Source of the DNA: Coemansia sp. RSA 1804
Taxonomy: Eukaryota; Kickxellomycota; Kickxellomycetes; Kickxellales; Kickxellaceae
Assembly (NCBI GenBank): GCA_027578815.1
Contig: JANBTH010000060.1
Span: 1 to 39,325, forward strand
Length of the DNA stretch: 39,325 nucleotides
Direction of reading: 5' to 3'
Shown: piece after piece, positions 1 to 8,998 of the stretch
How positions within the stretch are numbered: position 1 is the stretch's first letter
Layout of the letters: each line of letters opens with the position of its first letter
Made by a program: the position numbers and the translations under genes
Notes under the pieces: model-generated
Database searches by the model: none
What the model was told of the DNA's origin: nothing
What the model saw: only the letters and a program-made list of their open reading frames with translations

Positions 1-1167
1 GTTGGAGCGCATTTGGCAGAGTTGGGATCTGACGGGTTCCCAACCACAGAGCTCGCAGTCAATGGCGCAGCGTTTGAGCGACTGTGTCTCACAGGCGAAA
101 TCGATGCACTAGTGTTCAACATCCGCGTGTTTGCACGGATGAAGCCCGCACACAAGGTCGAGTGCATCGAGCAGCACATGAAGTACGGCGTCACGGCAAT
201 GTGCGGCGACGGCGGCAACGACTGCGGTGCGCTGCGTGCGGCACATGTTGGAATTGCGCTCTCCGACGCCGAAGCATCAATTGTGTCGCCGTTCTCATCG
301 TCCGACCGCTCCATTATGTCGTGTGTGCAGCTTCTGGTGGAAAGCCGCGCAGGGCTGGCCACATCGTTTGCCAACTTTGCAGCGCTTATCTGCTACGGCC
401 AGGTGATGTGTGGCATGGTCAAGATGGCCAGCTTCTACTTTGCAATCAGTCTGACGGAGAACCTGTGGATGCTCATCGACGGCGCGGTAGCGACGGGGAT
501 GATGCTTACGATTTCGCTGTCTGGCCCAGCCAAGCGTCTTGCGCCCAGCCGCCCTACTTCGAGGATTCTCGGTCCGCAGATGCTGGCGTCGATTGGAGGG
601 ATTGTGTTTATCAATTGGCTGTTCGGAGCAATGGTTTACGTGTGGCTGTTCCAACAGGACTGGTTCCGCTGCAACGAGCACGCAACGGCCGAAGTCGATG
701 CAAACAAGTGGTGGCTCCTGGGCGACAACTACGAGGCGTCGATTCTATCGTTCCTCTCGGCGTTCCAGTTCATCAACAACGGCTTTGTTGTCAACTACGG
801 ATACATGTTCAGGGCGCCATGGTACCGGAACTACACGCTGCTTGTGGTGTGGGGATTCCTCCTATCATTTGTCTCGTACATGCTGCTGGCGGATCCGAAC
901 CGCGTGGGCTGCGCATTCCGCCTCAACTGCGGCACGGCAAGCGTGCTGGAGGAGGAGTTCGGCACGCATGTCGCATGGAAGATCGAGCCCTACAACTCGT
1001 TGCTTGGGCACAATGTCATTCCCAGGGCCAGCCGCTACAAGCTCTGGGGATACTGCATTGGCAACATGGTTGTGTCGAATGTCTGGCAGCTGTTCTTTAT
1101 CAACGGGCCGATCCGTCGTCTGCTGCAAAAGAGGAAGCCGCTTCGTCGTCTAAAGGTCAAGCTGTAG
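1..1167 (+). CDS. YPK9: P5B-type cation/polyamine-transporting P-type ATPase, C-terminal part (5' truncated by window)
   Basis: The frame is open from base 1, so the gene starts outside the window; 388 codons and a TAG stop are present. The hinge motif GDGGND lies at 205-222 and is followed by CGALRAAHVGIALSDAEAS, the P5B (ATP13A2/Ypk9) signature; P5A enzymes such as Spf1 read differently here. PFSS follows, then several hydrophobic spans making the C-terminal membrane domain, including FAALICYGQV, ENLWMLIDGAVATG and the LASIGGIVFINWLFG span. The family are vacuolar/lysosomal P-type pumps; human ATP13A2 exports polyamines. The phosphorylated Asp and the ATP-binding domain are not visible here. 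The variable third position of the hinge motif is Gly where P5B proteins usually have Ala. The assignment to P5B is firm; one-to-one orthology with Ypk9 is inferred. Confidence 0.9.
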   Translation, partial: VGAHLAELGSDGFPTTELAVNGAAFERLCLTGEIDALVFNIRVFARMKPAHKVECIEQHMKYGVTAMCGDGGNDCGALRAAHVGIALSDAEASIVSPFSSSDRSIMSCVQLLVESRAGLATSFANFAALICYGQVMCGMVKMASFYFAISLTENLWMLIDGAVATGMMLTISLSGPAKRLAPSRPTSRILGPQMLASIGGIVFINWLFGAMVYVWLFQQDWFRCNEHATAEVDANKWWLLGDNYEASILSFLSAFQFINNGFVVNYGYMFRAPWYRNYTLLVVWGFLLSFVSYMLLADPNRVGCAFRLNCGTASVLEEEFGTHVAWKIEPYNSLLGHNVIPRASRYKLWGYCIGNMVVSNVWQLFFINGPIRRLLQKRKPLRRLKVKL

Positions 1168-1279
1168 TAGAAAGAGATATTAATTAAATACTATATTCAA
1201 CATGGAATGAGTACCAAAAAAAACAGAAATGAAAAACCCGAGAGCGCAAGAAACAAAAAGACCGCGAATATGACAGTCG

Positions 1280-2432
1280 TCATGGCAAGGGGTTTGGGAG
1301 ATCGTCTATAAGCGAGGTGTCCATGTTGACTTCCATTTCAATGTCAAACATCTTTACAGCCTGGTAACGGATGCGGTGCAGAGCCATCTGTGGCAACTGG
1401 TGGTGGAGAACGATAAACGATGTCAGGCACTCCCACCGGTCGCCCATCCATTCGCCACTCTCGCTTCTACAAGGAAAAAGAAAAGAAAAAAGAAAGCAAA
1501 TTAGTGGGCAGATGACTAAAATATTGTCGGACGGCATTTCACATACATTTGTGGCATGCAGAAATTAGCTAGCTGGCATGATGCATCTAAAATCCATGTC
1601 TGCTGGGAATAGCGGACAACACGCGAATTAAAAGGAAACAGAATGAAATGAAATGACGCAGAACAGAACAGAACAATGAACGAAAAAGGGAAGCAGATAT
1701 ACAACAATGGGCATTGGGTGGTTCTACAGATACTTACTTCATCCGGCCGAGATAAGAAACCGGGACAATAGAGCCCATGTCAGCGGGAGTTTTTGGAATG
1801 GAACCAGGATAATCAAGCCCCGCGGCAAGCTCATCCTCCGTGATACTACTCTTCTCGCTGTTGAGAAGATTATCGTTGACCCATTTGTCCGACAACGGCC
1901 ACCTGGTATCGTAGACCACGTAGGCGCCAGCCCAGCTGGGGATCTCGGGGCTCTCGAGCGGGCCATCGATGCGCGCGCAGACAAGGTGGAACGGCCTGGG
2001 ATACAGCGGCGCATTGGGCTCGACGGCCACGCCACCGGGCGACTCCGCCGCCACCACGGCTTCTCCCGCCAAACCGCCCAATGCATTGAGGTCGCGAAGC
2101 GATGGTCGGAGAACCGAGGCCACGTAGTCCGCCACCTGGTCGCGGTCGCCGGCGTAGTCAATGATGACGCACGGTTTGAGCCGCAGAAGCATAAACGCCA
2201 TCTCGCCGTAATGGAGCTGCTCGTCGAGTCGCAGCTGCCCCTGCTGCGTCAGGCGCGACACTTGGTCTGCCGTCCGCCCTGCCATCCACTGCTTCTCGCG
2301 GTGGTACAGCTGCCGCAGCGCCCGGGTTGTTCTCCGGATGGCATCCACTTCGCTCAGATGCGTGGATGTACCGCTGTTGCTGCCGCTGCTCTTTGCTGCT
2401 GCGCCATTGCTGGTCTGTGCTTCGGCAGACAT
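1280..2432 (-). CDS. Conserved-looking protein of unknown function, 293 aa, two exons
   Basis: Exon 1 is 2432-1738 and exon 2 is 1466-1280. Joining at a GTAAGT donor and a TTGTAG acceptor gives 882 nt with no frame break. The N-terminal 30 residues are Ser/Ala/Gly-rich and probably disordered. An alpha-helical stretch rich in Arg/Gln follows, then KPCVIIDYAGDRDQVADYV, which looks like a folded core, and later FHLVCARIDGPLESPEIPSW. The part encoded by exon 2 contains LTSFIVLHHQLPQMALHRIR. There is no signal peptide or clear membrane span. I do not recognise the family with confidence. The gene is transcribed divergently from MED27 across a 598-bp spacer. The intact splice junction and ordered composition favour a real gene. 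Confidence 0.72.
1467..1737 (-). other. Intron (271 nt) in the unknown two-exon gene
   Basis: On the minus strand the donor is AA|GTAAGT and the acceptor TTGTAG|AAGCG. Splicing joins codon ATG AA to A AGC in frame. The intron interior is A/T-rich and carries stops in the continuing frame. Confidence 0.8.
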
Positions 2433-3030
2433 TGGACGACGTCTGCCCCCCAGAGGAAAAGAGGATAACTTGGGATTCGACTACTGCTGTAGTACGGTTG
2501 TGTAAGCCACAGACGCTCTTGAACCAGGAAGAAAAAAGAGAAGAGAGGAGGGAAACAAGACAAAATAAAGAGGGGACAGTAAACACTGAGACGAAGAGAG
2601 AAAAAAGTGTCCGAAATGAAAGCAGGCGCAAAGGGCAAGGGGATGTGGGATTTGGCGGGGGAAAAAAAAGAGGAACTCGCAGATTAGATAAAGAGCGGGC
2701 GCGTGCGCGTTTCTTTATTCTCATTTTTATATCCGGCTGGTTCGTGCGGAGACAGCCGACCCAGCAAGCCAGCCAAGGGGAGAAAAGGGGAGGACAACGA
2801 TGAGCCCTTTGGATCTGGGAGGAGAAAAAAACACACAGGCAAATCGAGTAAATCCCATACACTTGCATGTTTAGCGATTGCCATTAAACCCGATTATTGC
2901 GAACCAGCTTGATCGTCAGGCATTTTGCGGAATGTAAAAAAAACCACCAGCAGCCCCATCCCATCCCCTCTTCTCTTCTCTTCTCTTCTCTTCCTCCCTT
3001 GGCTTGCTCCTTCATTTTCTGTACTTTACA
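2433..3030. promoter_or_regulatory. Divergent intergenic region, with a (CTCTT)5 tract at 2968-2992
   Basis: This is the shared upstream region of the unknown minus-strand gene and MED27. The part near MED27 is pyrimidine-rich on the plus strand and contains five perfect CTCTT units directly before the transcript start area. The middle is purine-rich. No TATA box stands out, and I see no convincing gene inside; ORFs here are low-complexity. Confidence 0.5.
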
Positions 3031-4029
3031 ATGTCTGCTGCTGCTACTGCTGCATACGAGTCGCTGAAGTTTGACCCCAGCAACAACCCGTCAGCCGCAA
3101 AGTGCGAGCAGTCGCTGGCCAAAGCGTACGATGTGCTGGCCCAAATCGACCGGGTGGCCGAGAAGGCGTACGAGGCGCAATCGTCGATCTACAAGACGTT
3201 TGGCGACCTTGCCGGAATGAGCACGATCCGCAAGGACAAGTCAGTGGCGGAGGCCGCACACACGGACATAACCAGCACGCTCGACGCACTGCGAAGCATG
3301 ATCAGCACGCTTTCGCTGAACCAGGCGGAGGTTGCGCGGCTCGAGAAGAAGCCCCGCGAAAAGCTCATATCGGACGAGGTGCAGCAGCTGCTCAACGACC
3401 ACTCTCCGTATGTGCGGCTGATGACCGAGCGCGGGAATGTCAAGCACATGACCGAGACGATTGACAGCGCTGTGCGCGAGCTCGACATGTCGGCCATGCA
3501 GGTGCAGATCGGCGATCTTGGCGAGGGGCTCAGCGAACACAACCTGGACAACCGAATCAAGGTTCTGCGCGAGCAGCACCCGCGACTACGGTTTGTCAAG
3601 CACACAGTCGGCCGGAGCATGCGGATTCTGTCTGTTATCATCCCAACAGTCATCCAGATGTCGATCAGCCTCAAACGCGTGAGCATCCACAACCGCTGCG
3701 ATCTGTTCGAGGTCACCTCTCTGCACGTGTTCTCCGACGACGAAGAAGGCCCCTTCTCCAGGTACTCTGTGTTCAACCGCATTGCCTACGACTCCAACAT
3801 CATATGGTTCTCTGTCTCCGGCTTCTCCGTCGAGCACCGCCTGTCGAAGATTGTGCAGTGGTTCAGTTTGTTCGAAAACCTGTTCTCTGCCACCTGCAGC
3901 GTGTGCAACAGGCATCTGCAGACGGATCCAAGGACCTCGCATCTGCTGCCTCCGCTCTGGCGCGACGTCGATATCAGAAGCTACAGCACAAGCAAGGCCT
4001 TCCACTACGGGTGTCTTGAATCCACATGA
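3031..4029 (+). CDS. MED27: Mediator complex subunit 27
   Basis: A 332-residue protein, about the length of metazoan MED27. MED27 sits in the Mediator tail and links activators to RNA polymerase II. The N-terminal half is helical (DVLAQIDRVAEKAYEAQ and following). The C-terminal domain holds the diagnostic zinc-ribbon-like pattern: C289xxC292, then LPPLWRD, then H325 and C328. This layout matches the human C-terminus in which a CxxC pair, a PPxWRD segment and a terminal H-x-x-C follow one another. The start is the ATG at 3031; the open frame extends upstream only to a non-ATG codon. The gene is intronless. Saccharomyces MED27 (Med3) is highly diverged, so this animal-like form argues for a fungus outside that group. 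Confidence 0.9.
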   Translation: MSAAATAAYESLKFDPSNNPSAAKCEQSLAKAYDVLAQIDRVAEKAYEAQSSIYKTFGDLAGMSTIRKDKSVAEAAHTDITSTLDALRSMISTLSLNQAEVARLEKKPREKLISDEVQQLLNDHSPYVRLMTERGNVKHMTETIDSAVRELDMSAMQVQIGDLGEGLSEHNLDNRIKVLREQHPRLRFVKHTVGRSMRILSVIIPTVIQMSISLKRVSIHNRCDLFEVTSLHVFSDDEEGPFSRYSVFNRIAYDSNIIWFSVSGFSVEHRLSKIVQWFSLFENLFSATCSVCNRHLQTDPRTSHLLPPLWRDVDIRSYSTSKAFHYGCLEST

Positions 4030-4100
4030 ATCTGATTGGACAACCCTCTTTTTAGCTGGTAGTAAGCGTTCATGTAATTTTTTCTTTACTTTCCCAAAAA

Positions 4101-4241
4101 GTAAGTCACAAATAAAAGAAAAAATCAGAAAAAGTTACGCATGCTCTTTTCCTTTTATGCTTTCAACGCTGGTTTTTTATTTCTTTTGTAAATTTGCCTA
4201 TTTGCTTCTATATACTTCAAAATACTTTTTGATTTATTTAG
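4101..4241 (+). other. Probable 5'-UTR intron of SQS1, ending directly before the ATG
   Basis: A consensus donor GTAAGT stands at 4101. The following 141 nt are pyrimidine-rich and end in TTATTTAG at 4241, so the acceptor AG abuts the start codon at 4242. Donor and acceptor match the in-frame introns elsewhere in the window. The upstream exon would have to lie in the 71 bp after the MED27 stop. I found no better upstream start codon, so the intron is most likely non-coding. It is inferred from sequence signals only. Confidence 0.55.
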
Positions 4242-5762
4242 ATGGAGGACAGCAATTTGTTCTTCATTGACACCCAGAGGTCGACTGATATCCAGTGCAC
4301 CACAGCCACTGCGGCCCACGAGTTCACGGTGACTGCTCCAAAGTCAGAGCGACGCAGGGGACCGAAAGCTCAAACGGTCCAGAGCACTATAACCACTATC
4401 AATGATGATATCACCGTTACCGCATCTGCTAGTAATGGTGCTAGTACAGGTGCTAGTGCTCGTGCTGCTGGTGCAAAGCGGTCCAAAGGAGCAGCCAAAA
4501 AGGGCAAGCAGCAGGCGAACAACGGACTCGATTCCCAGTTTCTTCAGCTGGAAATAAGCGAGAATCCGGCGGAGACCACGAGAAGGGCTAGAAGAAAGAA
4601 GACCAGGAGCAGGTACAAGGCCGCTGAAAAGCAAGACAAGAAGGGCAATAACTCCGGCTCCACCAGAAAGGAACGAAGAGCACCCCCTCCCAAGCAAGAG
4701 GACGACTCGGAGGTCGAGGCAAGTATTGCGGACTTTGTTGCCAACCTCGGCGAGGAGGAATTTGAGGAGATCATATCCATGGCGACGGAGAACGGGTTTA
4801 TGGAGCGGGAGATAGGCGGTGGACTGGACTACAACTATGCTGGCAGGTCGAAAAAGTTCCAAAGAAATGATATCATTTCGTGTGTCGGCGAGGGTGATGA
4901 CGAGTACGACAGCGATGGCATGTTCCGCGTGGAAAACCCGCTGGAGGACGGTATGGAGTCTATGGATGAGATGCTTCAGGACTCCGAAGACGAGATACAT
5001 GCCGACGGTGGGTTTGACGAGGACGACGGCATCCCCTGCTCCATTGATCCCGAGACTCTCGGCGGGCCAAGCGGGGGTCGCAGCAATTGGCAGCAGAAAG
5101 GAAACCATGTGGACAGATCGCAGAACAAGAAAAAGCCCAGGAAAGGAGACCAAGCGAAACGCAATGGAGGTCGTCCAAAGGACAAGGCAAACGGCAACAG
5201 GGAGGGCCCAACACCAGGCTTTGATCCGTACAAGGTGCTCAAGCGCCTCGATATGCTTGCGCGCTCGGAAGAGCTGAGCAGTCTGTGGATGGAGCCAATG
5301 AACAAGCACGAGCGCCAGATAGTGCATATTTTTGCACGCGAGTACGGCATAAAGTCAAAGTCCCATGGCGGCGGCACAAGACGCGCACCGGTGCTTACCA
5401 CCACGCCAAACACCCGGATTCCTCGCAACCGCAAGCGGATCAACAAGGTCCTTCTTTTGTTCGACAACGATGATCTGGAGCCGGAGATGTTTATTGGAGG
5501 TCGGAACAGCCAGGGAGGCAACGTCAGTGGTGGTGGCAAGGGGAAGAGGCAGAGCGAAGGGCGTGGTGGGGGCGTGGATAAAGCAATCCATGGCAAGATG
5601 GTTGCGGAGAACGCGCCTGCTGTTGGAGCATCGAATATTGGGCACAAGATGCTGGAGCAGATGGGCTGGCAGCCGGGACGCGGGCTTGGAGTGCAAGAAG
5701 AAGGAAGAGCCACGCCAGTCGATGTGATGATCCGTGGTGGGCGTCGTGGTCTTGGTGCCTAG
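4242..5762 (+). CDS. SQS1: R3H and G-patch protein, Sqs1-like activator of the DEAH helicase Prp43
   Basis: A 506-residue protein. The first ~150 residues are basic and Ser/Thr/Ala-rich, followed by acidic stretches around residues 150-270. An R3H-like segment (HERQIVHIFAREYGIKSKS) lies near residues 357-393. A G-patch is at the extreme C-terminus (about 463-506), with NIGHKMLEQMGWQPGRGLG and ending RRGLGA. This order, acidic region then R3H then terminal G-patch, is that of yeast Sqs1/Pfa1, which stimulates Prp43 in splicing and ribosome biogenesis through its G-patch; the yeast protein is longer. The gene lies 212 bp after MED27 on the same strand and probably has a 5'-UTR intron. Confidence 0.85.
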   Translation: MEDSNLFFIDTQRSTDIQCTTATAAHEFTVTAPKSERRRGPKAQTVQSTITTINDDITVTASASNGASTGASARAAGAKRSKGAAKKGKQQANNGLDSQFLQLEISENPAETTRRARRKKTRSRYKAAEKQDKKGNNSGSTRKERRAPPPKQEDDSEVEASIADFVANLGEEEFEEIISMATENGFMEREIGGGLDYNYAGRSKKFQRNDIISCVGEGDDEYDSDGMFRVENPLEDGMESMDEMLQDSEDEIHADGGFDEDDGIPCSIDPETLGGPSGGRSNWQQKGNHVDRSQNKKKPRKGDQAKRNGGRPKDKANGNREGPTPGFDPYKVLKRLDMLARSEELSSLWMEPMNKHERQIVHIFAREYGIKSKSHGGGTRRAPVLTTTPNTRIPRNRKRINKVLLLFDNDDLEPEMFIGGRNSQGGNVSGGGKGKRQSEGRGGGVDKAIHGKMVAENAPAVGASNIGHKMLEQMGWQPGRGLGVQEEGRATPVDVMIRGGRRGLGA

Positions 5763-5845
5763 CAACATAAAACACGCCAGTCCTTTATTTATTTGTACAC
5801 AACGGAACACTGTCTATAGATTCTAAGAGAGAAGTTTATGCCTGG

Positions 5846-6508
5846 TCATTCTGCGGCAAGCATTGCCAGCGTGTTTGCAGATTCGATCTCACCAACAGAG
5901 GCGCCCATGCGGCCGGCGCCCAGTACGTGGCTTTTGAGCTGGGCCGGCACATCGATTGGCACCAGCGCCGCAATCGTGCACAGCTCGGTTGTCTTTGCAT
6001 CAAGCACGCGGCATTCGCTAAGAAGACGGCCGTAGAGATCTGTCTGTATGACCTCGATGAGATCCGGGTACCAGTCCCGGAGCTTGTTCTCGAGCTTCCC
6101 TGCCTGCCGGCTGTAAACGCCATTCCACAGCTCCAAGCCTCGTGCGCGGACCGAGTCGTAGTTGTACTGGTCGCGGGTCCTAAGCGCAGTCTGTGGCAGC
6201 GCCGCCCTCACATCGTCGCCCACTGTGTCCATCAGCGAGGCCATTCCGTTGATCACCCGAGGCGCACCGATGGTGGATATCATCTTTACCAGCGACTCGC
6301 GTGTCATTGTCACGAAGCTGACTATCTGCTTGCTTGATAGCGTCCCGTTCTCGCAGTGTCTTACAAGGGATGCGATCAGGTGCGGCTTATTTGCAGACGC
6401 CATTGCTGTTGCTGCCAGGGTGTAGCGGAGGGCGGGATCAAAAACGCTTCCAGCCGAATCCAGGCGCCGGAGATATTCGGCTGAAACATTATCGGCGCTC
6501 TCTGTCAT
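5846..6508 (-). CDS. Carboxymuconolactone-decarboxylase (CMD/AhpD-fold) family protein, copy 1
   Basis: A 220-residue protein starting at the ATG at 6508; the open frame runs further upstream but through AT-rich, low-quality sequence. The C-terminal block TELCTIAALVPIDVPAQLKS followed by HVLGAGRMGAS is typical of CMD proteins (ELxxIAxLxxxxxPxQLxxHxxGAxxxGAS). The CxxC pair of peroxiredoxin-reducing AhpD is absent, so a thiol-disulfide role is unlikely; substrate and reaction are unknown. No targeting peptide is evident. It converges on SQS1 with 83 bp between stops, and its paralogue lies directly upstream on the same strand. About half of the last ~95 residues are identical by eye to copy 2. 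Confidence 0.82.
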   Translation of the reverse strand: MTESADNVSAEYLRRLDSAGSVFDPALRYTLAATAMASANKPHLIASLVRHCENGTLSSKQIVSFVTMTRESLVKMISTIGAPRVINGMASLMDTVGDDVRAALPQTALRTRDQYNYDSVRARGLELWNGVYSRQAGKLENKLRDWYPDLIEVIQTDLYGRLLSECRVLDAKTTELCTIAALVPIDVPAQLKSHVLGAGRMGASVGEIESANTLAMLAAE

Positions 6509-6799
6509 AGCTTGAATATCGACTAAAAGTGGAAGAATGGATATTATAGAAATTATAGAAATTTTGAGATTATTCTGGTGCGCTCTTGTGCAAGATAATA
6601 TTAGGAAATTCTTTTTCTGGGGGAGCAAGTCTAGAGCGCAAAGCAGCAAAGCCTTGCCACTACGCTAACAAAACAGAGCGAACCGCATCCCACATGGCTA
6701 TGGGAGAAAAGGCACCACCCCTTCTACCAACGACACCCCTCTTGTGGACTCGGGAAGGATCCCAGTTCTCACATTGAAGAAATTCGTGGAACCACCACG

Positions 6800-7492
6800 C
6801 TACAGTGGTCTTCTAGTGCAAACAAGCTTTGCCAGCCGCAAGGCCGCTTGGATCATGGCATCGGATGCGCCTAGCCGCGACGCGCCAATGCAATGGCTTT
6901 TCAGCTGGACCGGAACATTCTGGGGGACAAGCGAGGCGATAGCACACAGCTCGGTGTCTCTTGCACAAAGATAAGCGGATTCGCTCAGCAGACGGCCATA
7001 CGAATCAACCATGATGACCTCTGCCAGCTCCGGATAAAGCTCCCTCAGCCGATGCTCCACCCTGTCGGCGTGCTTTCCATACACCGCATCAAACAGCTCT
7101 TTCCCCCGTAAGCGCATCTGCTCATGGGTGTAGTTGCCGGGTGTTCGCAGCAGTGGGGTCCTTGAGAGCTCGGCAGCAATTGCTCCGCTGCTGCTATCGG
7201 ACTCGGCGGTGATCCTAGATACCTTGGACAGCGCGTTGATGGCCTTTGGCGTACCCATGATTGATGTCATCTTTAGCAGCGCCTCGCGGGTCTGTCGGAT
7301 AAAGCGGACCTTGTCGGATAGCTCGTGAAGCTTCTCTAAATGCCTTTGCACAACAAGAGAAACGGAGCGTGGACGGTTTGCGGATGCGCCGGCAGAAATG
7401 GCTACCAGCGACCGGGTAGTTACATCTAGGTCATGTGCTTCGGCGTCCCAGCGCTCCAGATCCTCGCGGCTAACAGCGCCGCAATCATCCAT
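6800..7492 (-). CDS. Carboxymuconolactone-decarboxylase (CMD/AhpD-fold) family protein, copy 2
   Basis: A 230-residue paralogue of the neighbour at 5846-6508. The ATG at 7492 is chosen because its N-terminus lines up with copy 1. A 21-residue in-frame extension to an ATG at 7555 is encoded largely by an (ACT)n microsatellite and is less likely. The CMD signature reads TELCAIASLVPQNVPVQLKS then HCIGASRLGAS. YGRLLSE upstream is shared exactly with copy 1. There is no CxxC motif here either. The two genes share strand and domain structure and are 291 bp apart, indicating a tandem duplication followed by marked divergence. Function is unknown; the family includes decarboxylases and uncharacterised fungal proteins. 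Confidence 0.82.
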   Translation of the reverse strand: MDDCGAVSREDLERWDAEAHDLDVTTRSLVAISAGASANRPRSVSLVVQRHLEKLHELSDKVRFIRQTREALLKMTSIMGTPKAINALSKVSRITAESDSSSGAIAAELSRTPLLRTPGNYTHEQMRLRGKELFDAVYGKHADRVEHRLRELYPELAEVIMVDSYGRLLSESAYLCARDTELCAIASLVPQNVPVQLKSHCIGASRLGASDAMIQAALRLAKLVCTRRPL

Positions 7493-7696
7493 AACGTCTG
7501 TATTATAAAACGGGAAAGATACTACTACTACTACTGCTACTACAGAGTGTGTCAAAAAGAAAAGAAAACGCGCAGGAGAAAGAAAGAACGAAAGAGGAAA
7601 ATGAGATCCCAGCGCATGTGAAGAAAAGCCCCTCGTGGACGTCTCAGTGCTTCAGATCTCTTTCTCTTCCTTTATGATTCCGGCGAATCCAGCAGC

Positions 7697-8641
7697 TCAC
7701 GCTCCAGTTTGGCAAGACTTTTGCTCCGCGGCGGGGTTCAGGCGAGCGACAGAGGCGCGGAGCTGCTCGGCAATGGACACGCGCACCTGCTCGTCCAGAC
7801 GCGCAATCTCATCGGCGGACACCAGCTTTGCGCGCGCAGTCCTCCACTGCTCGACCTGCAAAGAAAAGTCAATAGGGTCGCCGGCCTTCACATACAGATT
7901 GTTCTTGAACGGGTTTAGACGCGGAATGGGGGACGGCTGGCCCAGCGGCAGAACGGAGCTCATTCCGGAAAAATACATGGGGATGACGATCGGGGTGCGG
8001 TCGGAATCCATGATCATGCGGCTGACGCCCCACTTGAAGCGCAGCAGCTCAGGGTCCTGGTTGACCCTGCCTTCGGGGAACACGTGCACCCACTTGTTCT
8101 CATTCAGGCGTCTGAGCGCGATCTCCACAGCCAGCTGGTAGATGCCGTCGCCGCGGACCGTGGGGACCGTCTGGCCCAGCGCAAAAAACGCATTCGTCAG
8201 CGGGTTCATGTAGAGCAGCTCGCGGGCCCCCAGCGTCCACCGCATACGGTCGGGATTCCACTTTATCCGCATCGGCAGCAGGCCCCACATCACCGGGTCG
8301 TCCATCGTCGACTGGTGGTTTGCCACCGTCACCACCGGTCGGCCCCGCGCATCGTCATCCAGCAAATCCGTCAGCTTGTGCAGATCCTCCACCACCACTT
8401 TGCGGAACGTGAGCTTCACCAGCGCCCCCATTAATGTTGTTGTTCCGCCCACCACTGCTGCGCTGAGCGGCCGCCACCACTTTCTGTCGCTGTCGCGCAT
8501 GTGCAGTTGCTTGTCCACCCAGTATGCAAACGACCGCTCCTGCCGGCTGCTCTGTGGCAGTAGGCTGGCCAGCTCGTCTGCGCTAGGCCGCAGCGCACCG
8601 TCATCGTCGGTGTTGTTGGTGTTGTTGCTCTTTGTGTCCAT
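7697..8641 (-). CDS. TAZ1: Tafazzin-like phospholipid-lysophospholipid transacylase
   Basis: A 314-residue protein. Tafazzin remodels cardiolipin acyl chains on mitochondrial membranes. The acyltransferase HX4D motif is H109-D114 in NHQSTMDDPVMWG, the version specific to tafazzins. KWNPDRMRWTLGA follows near residue 127, and the second motif FPEGRVNQ is at 188-195. A hydrophobic stretch around residues 60-80 fits the N-terminal interfacial membrane segment. The first 35 residues are polar (Asn/Asp/Ser) and likely disordered. The length is a little below yeast Taz1 (381 aa). All motifs are intact. The gene is intronless and lies 204 bp upstream of CMD copy 2. Confidence 0.92.
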   Translation of the reverse strand: MDTKSNNTNNTDDDGALRPSADELASLLPQSSRQERSFAYWVDKQLHMRDSDRKWWRPLSAAVVGGTTTLMGALVKLTFRKVVVEDLHKLTDLLDDDARGRPVVTVANHQSTMDDPVMWGLLPMRIKWNPDRMRWTLGARELLYMNPLTNAFFALGQTVPTVRGDGIYQLAVEIALRRLNENKWVHVFPEGRVNQDPELLRFKWGVSRMIMDSDRTPIVIPMYFSGMSSVLPLGQPSPIPRLNPFKNNLYVKAGDPIDFSLQVEQWRTARAKLVSADEIARLDEQVRVSIAEQLRASVARLNPAAEQKSCQTGA

Positions 8642-8998
8642 GAATGAGCCCTGCGCAATCGTTCATTCAAAAGGCAAAGCTTGTTGCAAATGCCGTTGTT
8701 CGGAAGAGGAGGAAAAGAAGAAAAATAACCAGACCGCAAGTGTAAAAGGAGAAGAAGAAAAATGGGGTAACTAGTGCGACGAAACAAGATAAAGAAGCAT
8801 CTCCTCCTGGCTCTGCTCAATGTGGAAAGAGAGCCGTATGGGTAAAAGGATCCCAGAAATAGCAGCAGCAGTTTCCCTTTCCATTGTACTAAAGCTTCCA
8901 TCCAAGTTTCTTGGCAACTTCAAAAGGGAGGGTTTGTATCTTCCCTTTGCAAACAAACAAAGGTGGGTGTTCCTAGAAATATGGGCTAGCTTATCTCC
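8642..8998. other. Intergenic, no gene seen
   Basis: The promoter of the tafazzin gene and the 3' flank of TRAPPC5. The plus strand is purine-rich near 8700-8770. I see no supported ORF or RNA. Confidence 0.5.

Noticed and set aside
2968..2992. (CTCTT)5 as a telomere-like or mobile-element repeat
   Set aside because: Short, isolated and in a promoter position; pyrimidine tracts of this kind occur before several genes here.
4344..5327. 327-codon open frame antisense to SQS1
   Set aside because: It mirrors the codon bias of SQS1 and has no recognisable domain; SQS1 has clear R3H and G-patch motifs.
7493..7555. N-terminal extension of CMD copy 2
   Set aside because: Coded largely by an (ACT)n microsatellite, and the ATG at 7492 aligns with the start of copy 1.
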